Shown here piece by piece: positions 35,515-46,200 of a stretch of DNA of 64,000 nt (within the stretch, counting starts at the first letter, position 1; each line of letters starts with the position of its first letter). The notes below the pieces were generated by a model. It was given only the letters and a program-made list of their open reading frames with translations. It was not told the origin of the DNA and did no database searches. Origin of the DNA: Trichoplusia ni (taxonomy: Eukaryota > Arthropoda > Insecta > Lepidoptera > Noctuidae). The stretch lies in assembly GCF_003590095.1 (NCBI RefSeq), contig NC_039483.1, positions 10,602,001 through 10,666,000 on the forward strand. The letters run 5' to 3'. The translations under genes were made by a program, and so were the position numbers.

Positions 35515-38500
35515 GATAACGTCCGTCCACACTTCCTCCTCCAGGGGAACCTGAACCACTGCGCCGGCGCACAGGATCTTTTCCTTCAGTCGCTGGCGCA
35601 GTGGGGCATCGATATTGCAGTGGCGGCGGAGCCATATTATGTTGCCCCTCGTCCCAATTGGGCGGGGGACCTAGACGGCTCCGTCGCCATCATAAGCGCC
35701 TTGGGCGCGGACTCCCGACCCCTGCACACCATCCGCAGGGGGTCGGGATATGTCGTCGTTGTTTGGGGGCCGTACGCGTTGTGGGGGTCTACTTCTCGCC
35801 GAACAGGGGTCTGGCTGAGTTCGAGTCGTTTTTGGCCGAGCTCGAGGCCCTTGTTCGGACGCTGTCGCCTCGCCCGGTCATCTTGCTCGGTGACCTCAAC
35901 GCTAAGAGCACGGCGTGGGGGGAACCGGCAACCGACCGGCGCGGGGAGCTTTTGGAGGAGTGGGCCCTCGGATTGGACCTTGCCCTGCTCAATAGGGGTA
36001 GGGTCCACACCTGCGTACGGCAGAACGGAGGGTCCATCGTCGACGTGTCGTTCTGCGCTCCGTCTATTGCGGAGCGCGTGCGCGATTGGCGCGTCGAGGA
36101 GGTGGAGACGCTATCAGACCACCGATACATTCGGTTCAGCGTTTCCACCCCTGGGGGACCCGGGATCCGGCGCTTTACACTGGACTCGGGAAGCCCACGA
36201 TGGGCCCTACAACGGATGGACAGAGAGCTGCTGATCGAGGCGGCCATTGTGGCCGACTGGTCCACGCCGGCGGTCTCAGGCCGCTCAATCGACGACGAGG
36301 CAGAGCGCTTCCGTCGCACCATAACTTTAGTGTGCGACACCGCGATGCCTCGCGTCCGCAGGCGGCCGAACCGCCGGTCAGTTTACTGGTGGTCGCCGGA
36401 GATCGCAGCTCTCCGAGAGGCGTGCTTGGGGGCAAAGCGGGCCCACACCCGTTACCGCTCCAGGCACGCCCGAAGACCGGACAGGGACGAGACGAGGGAG
36501 GCCTCGCTGTATGAGGCCTACCGTACGACGAGGAGCAATCTCCGCCTGGCAATACTGCAAGCCAAGGAGGGAGCTAGGCAGGAGATGCTGGAGGACCTGA
36601 ATAGGGATCCGTGGGGGCGCCCGTACCTCATGGCGCGGAACAAGCTCCGCGCCGCCGGGCCCCCGATCACGGAGACCATGGAGGCCCAGCTGCTCCACGT
36701 CGTCGTCTCGTCCTTGTTTCCAACCCGGACTGACGTCATCCCTCCAGTGGTGGCCGCGCCTCAGGCGCCGGAGCCACTGGAGGCCATCTCGGAGGGGGAA
36801 CTGGAGGCGTCCATAAGCCGCCTTCGCCCGAAGAAGACCGCCCCGGGCCCCGACGGAGTGCCGGCGCGCGCACTAGCGCTGGCACTGGGGCCCCTCGAAA
36901 GTCGATTCCGGGGTCTGCTCAACTCCTGTTTGGAGGAGGGCAGATTCCCGGATGTATGGAAGACTGGGCGGCTCGTCCTTCTTCGCAAAGAGGGACGACC
37001 GGCAGACTCGGCGTCTGGATACAGACCGATTGTCCTGCTGGACGAGGCGGGCAAGCTCTTTGAGCGCGTCATCGCTGCCCGCATCGTCCGGCATCTGGAT
37101 AGGACGGGGCCGAGTTTGTCGGAATGCCAATACGGCTTCAGGGCGAGGCGGTCCACGTTGGACGCCTTAAAAGTTGTTCAAGAGTTCGCCACGGATGCGG
37201 TGGCACGAGGGGGCGTGGCGGTAGCGGTTTCGCTAGATATCGCCAACGCCTTCAATTCGCTGCCGCATCAGTGCATAGAGTCGGCGCTCCGATACCACGG
37301 GGTGCCGCTCTATCTTCAGAACGTCGTGGCGGACTACCTCTCCGGGAGGGGGATATCGTTCGCGGGGCCAAGCGGCCCGCAGAGGTGGGAGACGGGACGC
37401 GGTGTTCCACAGGGGTCTGTCTTGGGGCCCCTCTTGTGGAACATCGGGTACGACTGGACCCTTCGGGGCGCTCTCCTGCCCTGTACGCGGGTCGTTTGCT
37501 ACGCGGACGATACCTTGGTTTTGGCGCGGGGTTCAACCCCCGCAGAATGCATCCGGCGTGCCACCTGCGGCGTACAACTCGTCGTGGGTCGCATCCGGAT
37601 GCTCGGACTTGACGTGGCTCTGGGGAAGACCGAAGCGCTTTTGCTGCACGGCCCCCGGAGCCGAACCACCGGACTTGACGCGTGCCTGACAGTGGAGGGT
37701 GTTCGTATCCCGCTGTCAGGCACAATGAAATACCTCGGTTTGGTCCTCGACGGGCGGCTCAACTTCCGAGAGCACTTCCGAAGGCTGGCGCCTAGACTCC
37801 GGGCTGCCGCCACTGCTCTCGGAAGGTTACTGCCGAACGTCGGGGGCCCCGACGTAGGGTGTCGCCGACTCTATGCAGGTGTCATCCGTTCGATGGCCCT
37901 GTACGGCGCACCCATCTGGGCCAAGTCGCTGATGCCCGACAGTCGGGCGGTCCTGCTTGGCGCGCAGCGTGCTGTCGCCATCAGGATCGTCCGTGCGTAC
38001 CGCACTGTCGGGCACGAAGCCGCGACTGCCCTGGCGGGGACTCCGCCCTGGGACTTGGAAGCAAAGGTGCTTGCGGACCTTTACACCCGCATCACCGAGC
38101 TCCGGTCCCGGGGCGTCGACCCCTCGCCGGGGCAAAGACTCACCTGGTTAAGACAAGCCCGCCTCGTCACCTATCGAAATTGGGAGCTCCGGCTCTCGAG
38201 GCCGACGGCGGGGCGGGCTATATGCGAAGCAATCCGCCCACACCTACAACCGTGGGCGGAGAGGCGGTACGGTGCGTTGACCTACCGCCTCACGCAGATT
38301 CTTACAGGCCATGGGTCTTTTGGCCACTACCTATGTCGCGTCGTCAGGAGGGAGGAGTCGACTGCGTGCCATGAGTGCGGTGACGTTGACGACACCGCAC
38401 TCCACACTCTGGCCGCATGTCCGGCGTTCGCCGAGCCACGCTCCGAACTCCTGACGGCCCTTGGACTTGACGATCTTTCCGCGCTGCCGGCTGTTGTCGC

Positions 38501-38675
38501 ATCTGCCATCAGCAGTCGTGCAGCGTGGAACGCACTGGCCTCCTTCGCAGAGACTGTTATGTCAGCGAAGGAGGCGGCGGAGCGCGCTCGGGAGGAAGAT
38601 CCCAGCGCGCCCGCCATACGCCGACGTCGTGTGGGGCGGCGACGAGCTGCGCATGAGCGCAACTTGCCGCCCTAA
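35512..38675 (+). pseudogene. SART-like ORF2 (endonuclease/reverse transcriptase), copy A, one frameshift
   Basis: ORF2 spans about 1,055 codons. The N-terminal AP-like endonuclease shows QGNLNHC, GDLNAKSTAWG and SDHRYI (about residues 10-205) and in SART1 nicks the telomere repeat. The RT follows with YRPIVLLDEAGKLFERV, motif A SLDIANAFNSLP, motif B GRGVPQGSVLGPLLWN and the catalytic CYADDTLVL (about residue 663). A C-terminal zinc motif CHECGDVDDTALHTLAAC lies at about residue 953. A one-base deletion relative to copy C near 35778-35780, in the endonuclease, breaks the frame; the rest is open to the TAA at 38673-38675. A long frame from 35601 still covers the whole RT. Confidence 0.9.
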
Positions 38676-38678
38676 CTA

Positions 38679-38994
38679 GGGTCTGGGCGATAGGCACGGG
38701 GGTGCATATCGCCCGTCAAAACAGACCCGCGACGGGGGGTCGCATTTCGGTGTGACGGGTGCGACCCCAGTATGAGGCGAGGAGGCCGACGCTCTTTACA
38801 CGTCGGTCTCCACAAACAAACGCGAAAGCGAGCCGCCGGCCCTACTCAACGGCCGGCGGATCCCCGCGGCCGGCACTGTGTTGAAATGCAAAGCAGCTCC
38901 ACGTGCCGGCATAAAACGCGGCTGACGTCACCCGGCGGTTAGGTTTAGTCAGTAAGAGTCTGACACTACCCGCCCTCCCCCCCGGGGGGGCGGG
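38679..38994 (+). promoter_or_regulatory. chain of hairpins in the SART-like 3' UTR (copy A)
   Basis: Six strong inverted repeats follow each other: 38679-38728 (GGGTCTG with CAGACCC, enclosing GGCGATA with TATCGCC and GCAC with GTGC), 38736-38768 (GGGGTCGCA), 38782-38810 (GAGGCCGACG), 38833-38859 (CCGCCGGCC), 38869-38910 (GCCGGCAC) and 38969-38994 (CCCGCCCTCCC). A weaker GTCAG/CTGAC stem lies at about 38948-38964. Copy B repeats the set. In Bombyx SART1 the 3' UTR, including a stem-loop, is needed for recognition by its RT; the same role here is inference. Confidence 0.75.
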
Positions 38995-39044
38995 TGTCCA
39001 TGAGGATTCCCCCGCCTAAAAAAAAAAAAAAAAAAAAAAAAAAA

Positions 39045-39058
39045 GGTTAGGTTAGGTT
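39045..39058 (+). repeat. telomere-repeat spacer between copies A and B
   Basis: GGTTAGGTTAGGTT lies between the poly-A of copy A and the GGGGTGCAGGGCAG start of copy B. Under three repeat units remain, so copy B sits directly behind copy A. Confidence 0.9.
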
Positions 39059-40753
39059 GGGGTGCAGGGCAGCTACCTGTCCGGGCGACACGTGTCGTTC
39101 GCGGGGCCAAGCGGCCCGCAGAGGTGGGAGACGGGACGCGGTGTTCCACAGGGGTCTGTCTTGGGGCCCCTCTTGTGGAACATCGGGTATGACTGGACCC
39201 TTCGGGGCGCTCTCCTGCCCTGCACGCGGGTCGTGTGCTACGCGGACGACACATTGGTTTTAGCGCGGGGTTCTGACCCCGCGGAATGCATCCGGCGTGC
39301 GACCTGCGGCACGCAACTCGTCGTGGGTCGCATCCGGATGCTTGGACTTGACGTGGCTCTGGGGAAGACCGAGGCGCTCTTGCTGCACGGCCCCCGGAGC
39401 CCACACACCGGACATGACGCGTGCCTGACAGTGGAAGGTGTCCGTATCCCACTGTCAGGCACTATGAAGTATTTAGGCCTGGTCCTCGACGGGAGGCTCA
39501 ACTTCCGGGAGCACTTCAGAAGGCTGGCGCCCAGACTCCGGGCTGCCGCAGCTGCTCTCGGGAGGCTGCTGCCGAACGTCGGGGGCCCCGACTTAGGGTG
39601 CCGCCGTTTATACGGGGGGGTCATACGCTCAATGGCCCTCTACGGCGCACCCATTTGGGCGAAGAAGTTGTTGCCCGACAGTCGGGCGGTCCTGCTTGGC
39701 GCGCAGCGTGCTGTCGCCAACAGGATCGTCCGTGCATACCGTACTGTCGGGCACGAAGCCGCGACTGCCTTGGCGGGGACGCCGCCTTGGGATTTGGAAG
39801 CGAAGGTGCTTGCGGACATTTACACCCGCATCACCGAGCTCCGGTCCCGGGGCATCGAGCCCTCGCCGAGGCAACGCGAACAATGGAAAGGACAAGCCCG
39901 CCTCGTCACCCTTCGAAACTGGGAAATCCGTCTTTCGAGACCGACGGCGGGGCGGGCCATTTGTGAGGCGATCCGCCCACACTTACAACCGTGGGCGGAG
40001 AGGCGGTACGGTGTCTTAACCTACCGCCTCACGCAGGTGCTAACTGGCCATGGGGCTTTTGGCCACTATTTGTGTCGCGTCGTCAGGAGGGAGGAGTCGA
40101 CTGCGTGCCATGAGTGCGGTGAAGTTGACGACACCGCACTCCACACTCTGGCCGCATGTCCGGCATTCGCCGAGCCACGCTCCGAACTCCTGACGACCAT
40201 TGGTAATGTCGATTTGTCCGCGCTGCCGGCTGTTGTTTCTGCATCTCTCAGCAGTCGCGCAGCGTGGAATGCATTGGCCTCCTTCTGCGAGACGGTCATG
40301 TCCCAGAAGGAGGCGGCGGAGCGCGCTCGGGAGGAAGATCCCAGCGCGCCCGCCATACGCCGACGTCGTATGGGGCGGCGACGTGCTGCGCACGAGCGCA
40401 ACTTGCCGCCCTAGCTAGGGTCTGGGCGATAGGCACGGGGGTGCATATCGCCCGTCAAAACAGACCCGCGACGGGGGGTCGCATTTCGGTGTGACGGGTG
40501 CGACCCCATTACGAGGCGAGGAGGCCGACGCTCTTTACACGTCGGCCTCCACAAACAACGCGAAAGCGAGCCGCCGGCCCTACTCAACGGCCGGCGGATC
40601 CCCGCGGCCGGCACTGTGTTGTGATATTATGTAACACCACGTGCCGGCATCAAACGCGGCTGACGTCACCCGGCGGTTAGGTTTAGTCAGTAAGAGTCTG
40701 ACACTACCCGTCCTCCCCCCCGGGAGGGCGGGTGTCCATGAGGATTCCCCCGC

Positions 40754-40787
<34 letters not shown>
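39059..40787 (+). mobile_element. SART-like copy B, internally deleted
   Basis: It keeps the exact 14-base 5' end GGGGTGCAGGGCAG and then jumps to the RT domain (CTACCTGTCCGGG, matching 37334 of copy A). About 4.95 kb is missing relative to copy A: the 5' UTR, ORF1, the endonuclease and half of RT. It continues through the C-terminus and the hairpin 3' UTR to a 32-base poly-A (40756-40787). Because the true 5' end is present, this is an internal deletion or RNA rearrangement, not ordinary 5' truncation. Confidence 0.88.
39073..40414 (+). pseudogene. partial SART-like ORF2 (RT C-terminal part), copy B
   Basis: An open frame runs from the junction to the TAG at 40412-40414. It includes motif B (GRGVPQGSVLGPLLWN), the catalytic CYADDTLVL and the C-terminal zinc motif CHECGEVDDTALHTLAAC, and is close to copy A throughout. 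There is no frameshift, so the 3' half is better kept than ORF1 of either long copy. It lacks an ATG start at the junction, the endonuclease and RT motif A, so it cannot act alone. Confidence 0.85.
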
Positions 40788-40789
<2 letters not shown>

Positions 40790-40791
40790 TT
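40788..40791 (+). repeat. residual telomere bases between copies B and C
   Basis: Only GGTT separates the poly-A of copy B from GGGGTGCAG of copy C, less than one repeat unit. This shows insertion at the same phase of the telomere repeat. Confidence 0.85.
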
Positions 40792-41735
40792 GGGGTGCAG
40801 GGCAGAAAACCTCCTCGTGTGCCTGGCGGCTGCTGGTCCCTTACGGATACGTCCGGGGGGAAGAGCAGTCGTTGGGCCGGTGCACCCTGGGCACGCATAA
40901 CAATCGTCTCGCGACTTGGGGCAATTGTTGTGCGTGGCGAATTTCTGCCGCGGGGTCCGGCCAGTGTCAACTGCTGGCCGGACACGCTCGCTCCCGCCCT
41001 CCTCAAGCGAGGGGTGGTTCGGTGGAGCTCGAGCGAAGGGGGACTTCGGCCATTGTTTGTTGGCCGAAGGTCGGGAGGAGAGGCGAGTCCAGTGAGTGTC
41101 AACTGCTTGCTGGACGTCGCAGCCCGTCGGCGTCCTGGACTCATTCCGGGTAGCGGCGGTGGGCGGGGGTGTCTTCCCACAGCCTGTGGGTTAGACTGGC
41201 GGGGGTCGTTGTTGTCTCGGCCTTCGCGTGGTGGGCGTTCGCTGGCGTCTCGGACGTACTCCGAGTAGCGGCAGCGGGCGTGGTGTAGGGCGAGTCCAGT
41301 GAGTGTTCACAGCTTGCTGGATGTCGCAGCCCGTCGGCGTCCTGGGCTTATTCCGGGTAGCGGCGGCGGGCGGGGAGTCGGAGATGGGCGACGGGTCCGG
41401 TGTGCACTTGCACTGCCTCCGGACGCGGTCTTGTAAAGGCCACCGTCGGCCAGACCGTAAACCTGCAGCGAGGTCAGGGGTGGACTTACGCAGGAACGGG
41501 GGTCTGACCTTTATCGGTTGGACCGCGAGGACGGAAAACCTCTATAAAAAACCCCCAATCTCAAGCTATTGGATAACGCGGCGAGGGGATGAATGGCTGG
41601 TGGGAGACCAGTCACGAGCGTTAACCCCCGACGGGGTACATGTCGCACCTCGGAGGGTTACTCCTAGACCTTCCCCGGCTACAGGGGGCACTGGCCGGGG
41701 ACGACGCACCTTTCCCCCATACTCGTGGGAATTTT

Positions 41736-43911
41736 ATGGAGAATTCAAACTTTAAAAACGATGAGAAAGTGGGTGCAAACGAGGAGAGTAGGAGGACGAC
41801 TCGGTCGACTGTTCGGCAGAGTCTAGAAGGAGAAATGGCGGTGAGGTCACCTCGGGTTGTACTCGAGCGTGTCGCCTCGGTACGCCAGGAGGAACGTATG
41901 GAGATCGTCGAGCCGGCGCTTACTTCGTGCCGCTCACGCGATAGTTCCGCAGGTCGCTCGGACCGAAAGCGTCCCAGACGGGATGTTTCGGACGACAGGC
42001 TGTCCGTGGGAGCCGCCTCGGACTGTGAAAGCGAGGTGTCATTTACTTCGTCGACACGGTCCCGTGGCTGCATCACCCACGGGCGCTACGTTGGGCTGCA
42101 TAAGCAGCGTGAAGAATTGCGGAGGATGGCCGCTGAAACGGAGCAGCCCGACGATTCCTCCGCAATAAGAGAAGAGGAGGATAGGCAGGGAAGGGACGCC
42201 AGGGCGGCGATAAGGGACCTCATGAGGTCCGGACTCAAGCCGCTCGACCCCTCCTCCGCCAAAGAGTTAATTGACGGCGGCGTGATGGCGGTCCTGGAGG
42301 TGGCACGCACCTCAAAAAACATTAAGGGCTGCCTGATCAAGAAGATCAAGGATGCCGTGGAGGATATCCAGGGCGGTGTCCGCGCTCTAACGAGCGATAA
42401 GCGATTAGAAAGGCTGCTTGAGGAAAATCAACGCCTCACTGAGCGGCTAAACGCGCTTGAGGAGGCGCAGGGAAAGTCCGTGGAGAGGCGGACTGCCCCA
42501 GCGCCCCAAGACGAAGAGGAAAGGATGAAGAGAATAATGCTTTCCGTTGGGACGATGTTTGGACGCAAGACTGGCTGGGATAACAAGCCGACTCCCGCCG
42601 GAGCCTATAATGCGTCCGCCATTGGCAGCGGATAGAAGAAGAGCGGAGGCAGAAGCTGCGGGCCGCGGACCCAAGCCTGGGTACAGCCAGGTCGTCAAGG
42701 CGGCCGCGGCTCCAAAAGCAAAAACATCAGCGCCGAAGACGGCACCGACGCCAGCGCCGAGACTGGTGCCGAAGCCAACCCCGAAGGCAAAGAAATCGAC
42801 GGGGCAACCTGCGCCGGCTCTAGCATCGGCGACAGAAGCGGCGCCGGCCCTGGCACCAGCGCCACAAGAGCCGGTAGCTGGCACGTCGGAGACTGTGGAG
42901 GATGGGTGGACCACGGTCTCCAATAAGAAGAAGGCGCCTAAAACAAAGGCGCCGGAGCGCCCGGCGGCGAAGCCGGCAAAAACCTCTCCTACAGAGAAGC
43001 AGGAGGGGCGAAAGCCGACGACGAAGGGAACGAAAAAGGAGTCGGGGAGGACGCGGCGGAGAAGGGAGCAACGACGGAGGCGTCTTGCCCGCACCGCTGC
43101 TGTCGTCCTCACCATTAGTGAGGAGGGGGCACAGAAGGCCCTAACATATGAGACGGTGCTGAGGGAGGCGCGAGCAACCATAGACCTCGACAAAATGGGG
43201 GTCGACATGGTTGCCGACCCGATCCGAATTAGGAGGGCGCAGACGGGGGCTAGGATCCTCCAGCTCCCGAAGAATATTGGTCAGGAGGCTGCTGACGAAA
43301 TGGCGCAGCAGCTGCGGGACAAATACGGTGACGACGTCAGGGTGTCCAGGCCTGTCAGGTGTGCGGAGCTCCGCGTGACAAACCTCGACGAGTCCGTCAC
43401 TCAGCAGGACATCCTTGACGTTGCCACACGTCAGGGTCAGTGCACTCCTGACCAAATCAAGGTTGGAGACCTGAGGCCCAGCCCCGGTGCGAAATTTAGC
43501 ACCGTGCTGAAGTGCCCTCTGGAGGTGGCCTCGAAACTGGTCACCTCCAAAACCCAGAAGTTTCTGGTGGGATGGAGCTCGGCGCGGGTCGTGCAACTCG
43601 ATGCACGGCCCATGAAGTGCTTCCGCTGCCTCGCACTAGGCCACACAAGGCCAGTGTGCATGTGCCCCACAGACCGCAGTGGGTTGTGTTACCGCTGCGC
43701 GATGCCCGGGCACAAGGCAGTGGAGTGCAAGGCGCCAGCCAAGTGCGCCATATGCGCCGAGCTCGGCCGCAATGCCGCCCACCAGATGGGCAGCCGGGGA
43801 TGTGCTCCCCCGGCACTTATCAAGAAGAAGATGGCCGCAATGGGGAAAGTGCCCATTGCGGCCACATCACAGGCGCACCCCTGTGAGGAGGAACGGATGG
43901 ACGAACAATAA
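41736..43911 (+). pseudogene. SART-like ORF1 (gag-like), copy C, one frameshift
   Basis: The ATG at 41736 (MENSNFKNDEK) is the chosen start, matching copy A. The frame holds for about 270 codons, then shifts by one extra base near 42557 (compare ATGATGGACGCC in copy A at 34093 with ATGTTTGGACGC here). It continues to the TAA at 43909-43911. It has a coiled coil (LLEENQRLTERLNALEE), a shortened Pro/Ala/Lys tract and three CCHC knuckles: CFRCLALGHTRPVC, CYRCAMPGHKAVEC and CAICAELGRNAAHQ. A single lesion makes this the better kept ORF1 of the two. An assembly error at the T/G run is possible. Confidence 0.85.
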
Positions 43912-44957
43912 TGGATAACGTCCGTCCACACTTCCTCCTCCAGGGGAACTTGAACCACTGCGCCGGCGCGCAGGATCTGTTTCTCCAGTCGCTGGCGCAG
44001 TGGAGCATTGATATTGGAGTGGCGGCGGAGCCATATTTTGTCGCCCCTCGTCCCAATTGGGCGGGGGATCTCGACGGCTCCGTCGCCGTCATAAGCGCCT
44101 TGGGCGCAGACTCCCGACCCCTGCATACCATCCGCAGGGGTTCGGGATATGTTGCAGTTGTTTGGGGGCCGTACGCAGTCGTAGGGGTCTACTTCTCGCC
44201 GAGCAGGGGTCTGGCAGAGTTCGAGTCATTTATGGCCGAGCTCGAGGCCCTTGTTCGGACGCTCTCGCCTCGCCCGGTCATCGTGCTCGGTGACCTCAAC
44301 GCCAAGAGCACAGCGTGGGGGGAACCGGCAACCGACCGGCGCGGGGAGCTTTTGGAGGAGTGGGCCCTCGGATTGGACCTTGCCCTGCTGAACAGGGGTA
44401 GGGTCCACACCTGCGTACGGCAGAATGGAGGGTCCATCGTCGACGTGTCGTTTTGCGCTCCGTCTATTGCGGAGCGCGTTCGTGATTGGCGCGTCGAGGA
44501 GGTGGAGACGCTATCGGACCACCGATATATACGGTTCAGCGTTTCCACTCCTGGGGGACCCGGGATCCGGCGCTTTACACCGGACTCGGGAAGCCCACGA
44601 TGGGCCCTACAGAAGATGGATCGAGAGCTGTTGATCGAGGCGGCCATTGTGGCCGATTGGTGCATGCCGGCGGTGTCAGGCCGCCCCATTGACGATGAGG
44701 CAGAGCTATTTTGTCGCACTTTAACTCTTGTGTGCGACACGGCGATGCCTCGCGTCCGACGGCGGCCGAACCGCCGGTCAGTTTACTGGTGGTCGCCCGA
44801 GATCGCAGCTCTCAGGGAGGCGTGCTTCGGGGCCAAGCGGGGGTTGACCCGCTACCGCTCCAGGCACGCCGGAAGACCAAGTTGGGACGAGACGAGGGAG
44901 GCCTCGCTATATGAGGCCTACCGCACGGCGAGGAGCAATCTCCGCCTGGCCATTCTA
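43911..44957 (+). CDS. SART-like ORF2, N-terminal part (endonuclease), copy C
   Basis: The ATG overlaps the ORF1 stop (TAATG, 43909-43913). The frame is open for 349 codons up to the gap. It covers the whole AP-like endonuclease, with QGNLNHC near the start, GDLNAKSTAWG and SDHRYI, then the linker to the RT. It has no frameshift where copy A lost a base. The RT, zinc motif and 3' UTR must lie in the gap if they exist. Any reading through the N run into the following sequence is artificial. Confidence 0.85.
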
Positions 44958-45957
44958 NNNNNNNNNNNNNNNNNNNNNNNNNNNNNNNNNNNNNNNNNNN
45001 NNNNNNNNNNNNNNNNNNNNNNNNNNNNNNNNNNNNNNNNNNNNNNNNNNNNNNNNNNNNNNNNNNNNNNNNNNNNNNNNNNNNNNNNNNNNNNNNNNNN
45101 NNNNNNNNNNNNNNNNNNNNNNNNNNNNNNNNNNNNNNNNNNNNNNNNNNNNNNNNNNNNNNNNNNNNNNNNNNNNNNNNNNNNNNNNNNNNNNNNNNNN
45201 NNNNNNNNNNNNNNNNNNNNNNNNNNNNNNNNNNNNNNNNNNNNNNNNNNNNNNNNNNNNNNNNNNNNNNNNNNNNNNNNNNNNNNNNNNNNNNNNNNNN
45301 NNNNNNNNNNNNNNNNNNNNNNNNNNNNNNNNNNNNNNNNNNNNNNNNNNNNNNNNNNNNNNNNNNNNNNNNNNNNNNNNNNNNNNNNNNNNNNNNNNNN
45401 NNNNNNNNNNNNNNNNNNNNNNNNNNNNNNNNNNNNNNNNNNNNNNNNNNNNNNNNNNNNNNNNNNNNNNNNNNNNNNNNNNNNNNNNNNNNNNNNNNNN
45501 NNNNNNNNNNNNNNNNNNNNNNNNNNNNNNNNNNNNNNNNNNNNNNNNNNNNNNNNNNNNNNNNNNNNNNNNNNNNNNNNNNNNNNNNNNNNNNNNNNNN
45601 NNNNNNNNNNNNNNNNNNNNNNNNNNNNNNNNNNNNNNNNNNNNNNNNNNNNNNNNNNNNNNNNNNNNNNNNNNNNNNNNNNNNNNNNNNNNNNNNNNNN
45701 NNNNNNNNNNNNNNNNNNNNNNNNNNNNNNNNNNNNNNNNNNNNNNNNNNNNNNNNNNNNNNNNNNNNNNNNNNNNNNNNNNNNNNNNNNNNNNNNNNNN
45801 NNNNNNNNNNNNNNNNNNNNNNNNNNNNNNNNNNNNNNNNNNNNNNNNNNNNNNNNNNNNNNNNNNNNNNNNNNNNNNNNNNNNNNNNNNNNNNNNNNNN
45901 NNNNNNNNNNNNNNNNNNNNNNNNNNNNNNNNNNNNNNNNNNNNNNNNNNNNNNNNN
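44958..45957. other. assembly gap, exactly 1000 N
   Basis: The round length suggests a scaffolding gap of unknown true size. It falls inside ORF2 of SART-like copy C, so the missing sequence should start with the rest of that element. Confidence 0.97.
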
Positions 45958-46200
45958 AGCGTGCTGCTGGGGAGTTTGTTGCGCCGTTTCTTCTCTCACA
46001 GCAAAAGCACTTAGGAAGCGGTGAAGGGTGGGCGAAACTGGGTGCTGTCCAATGTAAATGACCTTCAAAAAGTGCTACTTAGTAGCCTAATTTGAATAAA
46101 TGAATTTTGATTTTGATTTTGATATCAGCAAGTGAAGCTTTTAATTTATTAAAAGCTGCTTGCCGAATGTCATTCCAAGAGTCAGTGATGTCCGAGTTCC
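45958..46200. repeat. 243-bp inverted repeat, left arm
   Basis: This arm is the exact reverse complement of 47302-47544 by eye. It holds the 3' end of the CR1-type LINE (now on the + strand) plus 77 bases of Gypsy RT sequence in antisense, fused at 46200/46201 to sense Gypsy sequence. It starts at the first base after the gap, so a fold-back assembly or read artefact is quite possible. Confidence 0.9.

Larger units (their letters stand above)
32371..39044 (+). mobile_element. SART-like telomere-repeat retrotransposon, copy A (both ends present)
   Basis: The element runs from GGGGTGCAGGGCAG at 32371 to a 27-base poly-A tail (39018-39044), about 6.7 kb, with TTAGG-type repeats on both sides. 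It holds a 5' UTR (32371-33306), ORF1 with three zinc knuckles, ORF2 with endonuclease and RT, and a structured 3' UTR. Sense orientation on the TTAGG strand and the TAATG link between the ORFs match SART1 of Bombyx rather than TRAS, which lies the other way round. ORF1 carries two frameshifts and ORF2 one, so this copy is probably inactive although complete in length. Confidence 0.92.
40792..44957 (+). mobile_element. SART-like copy C, runs into assembly gap
   Basis: It shares the 5' end and 5' UTR (40792-41735) with copy A, then carries ORF1 and the first third of ORF2 before the run of N. The 3' end is not seen. The pattern of substitutions differs from copy A throughout, so it is a separate insertion and not a duplicate of A. 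Confidence 0.9.

Noticed and set aside
32371..44957. TRAS-type element
   Set aside because: TRAS elements lie with the sense strand on CCTAA; here the sense strand and poly-A are on the TTAGG strand and the ORFs meet at TAATG, as in SART.
43911..46061. 716-codon ORF reading through the N run
   Set aside because: The N stretch has no stops by construction; only 43911-44957 is real coding sequence, and the part after the gap is LINE/Gypsy sequence in inverse.
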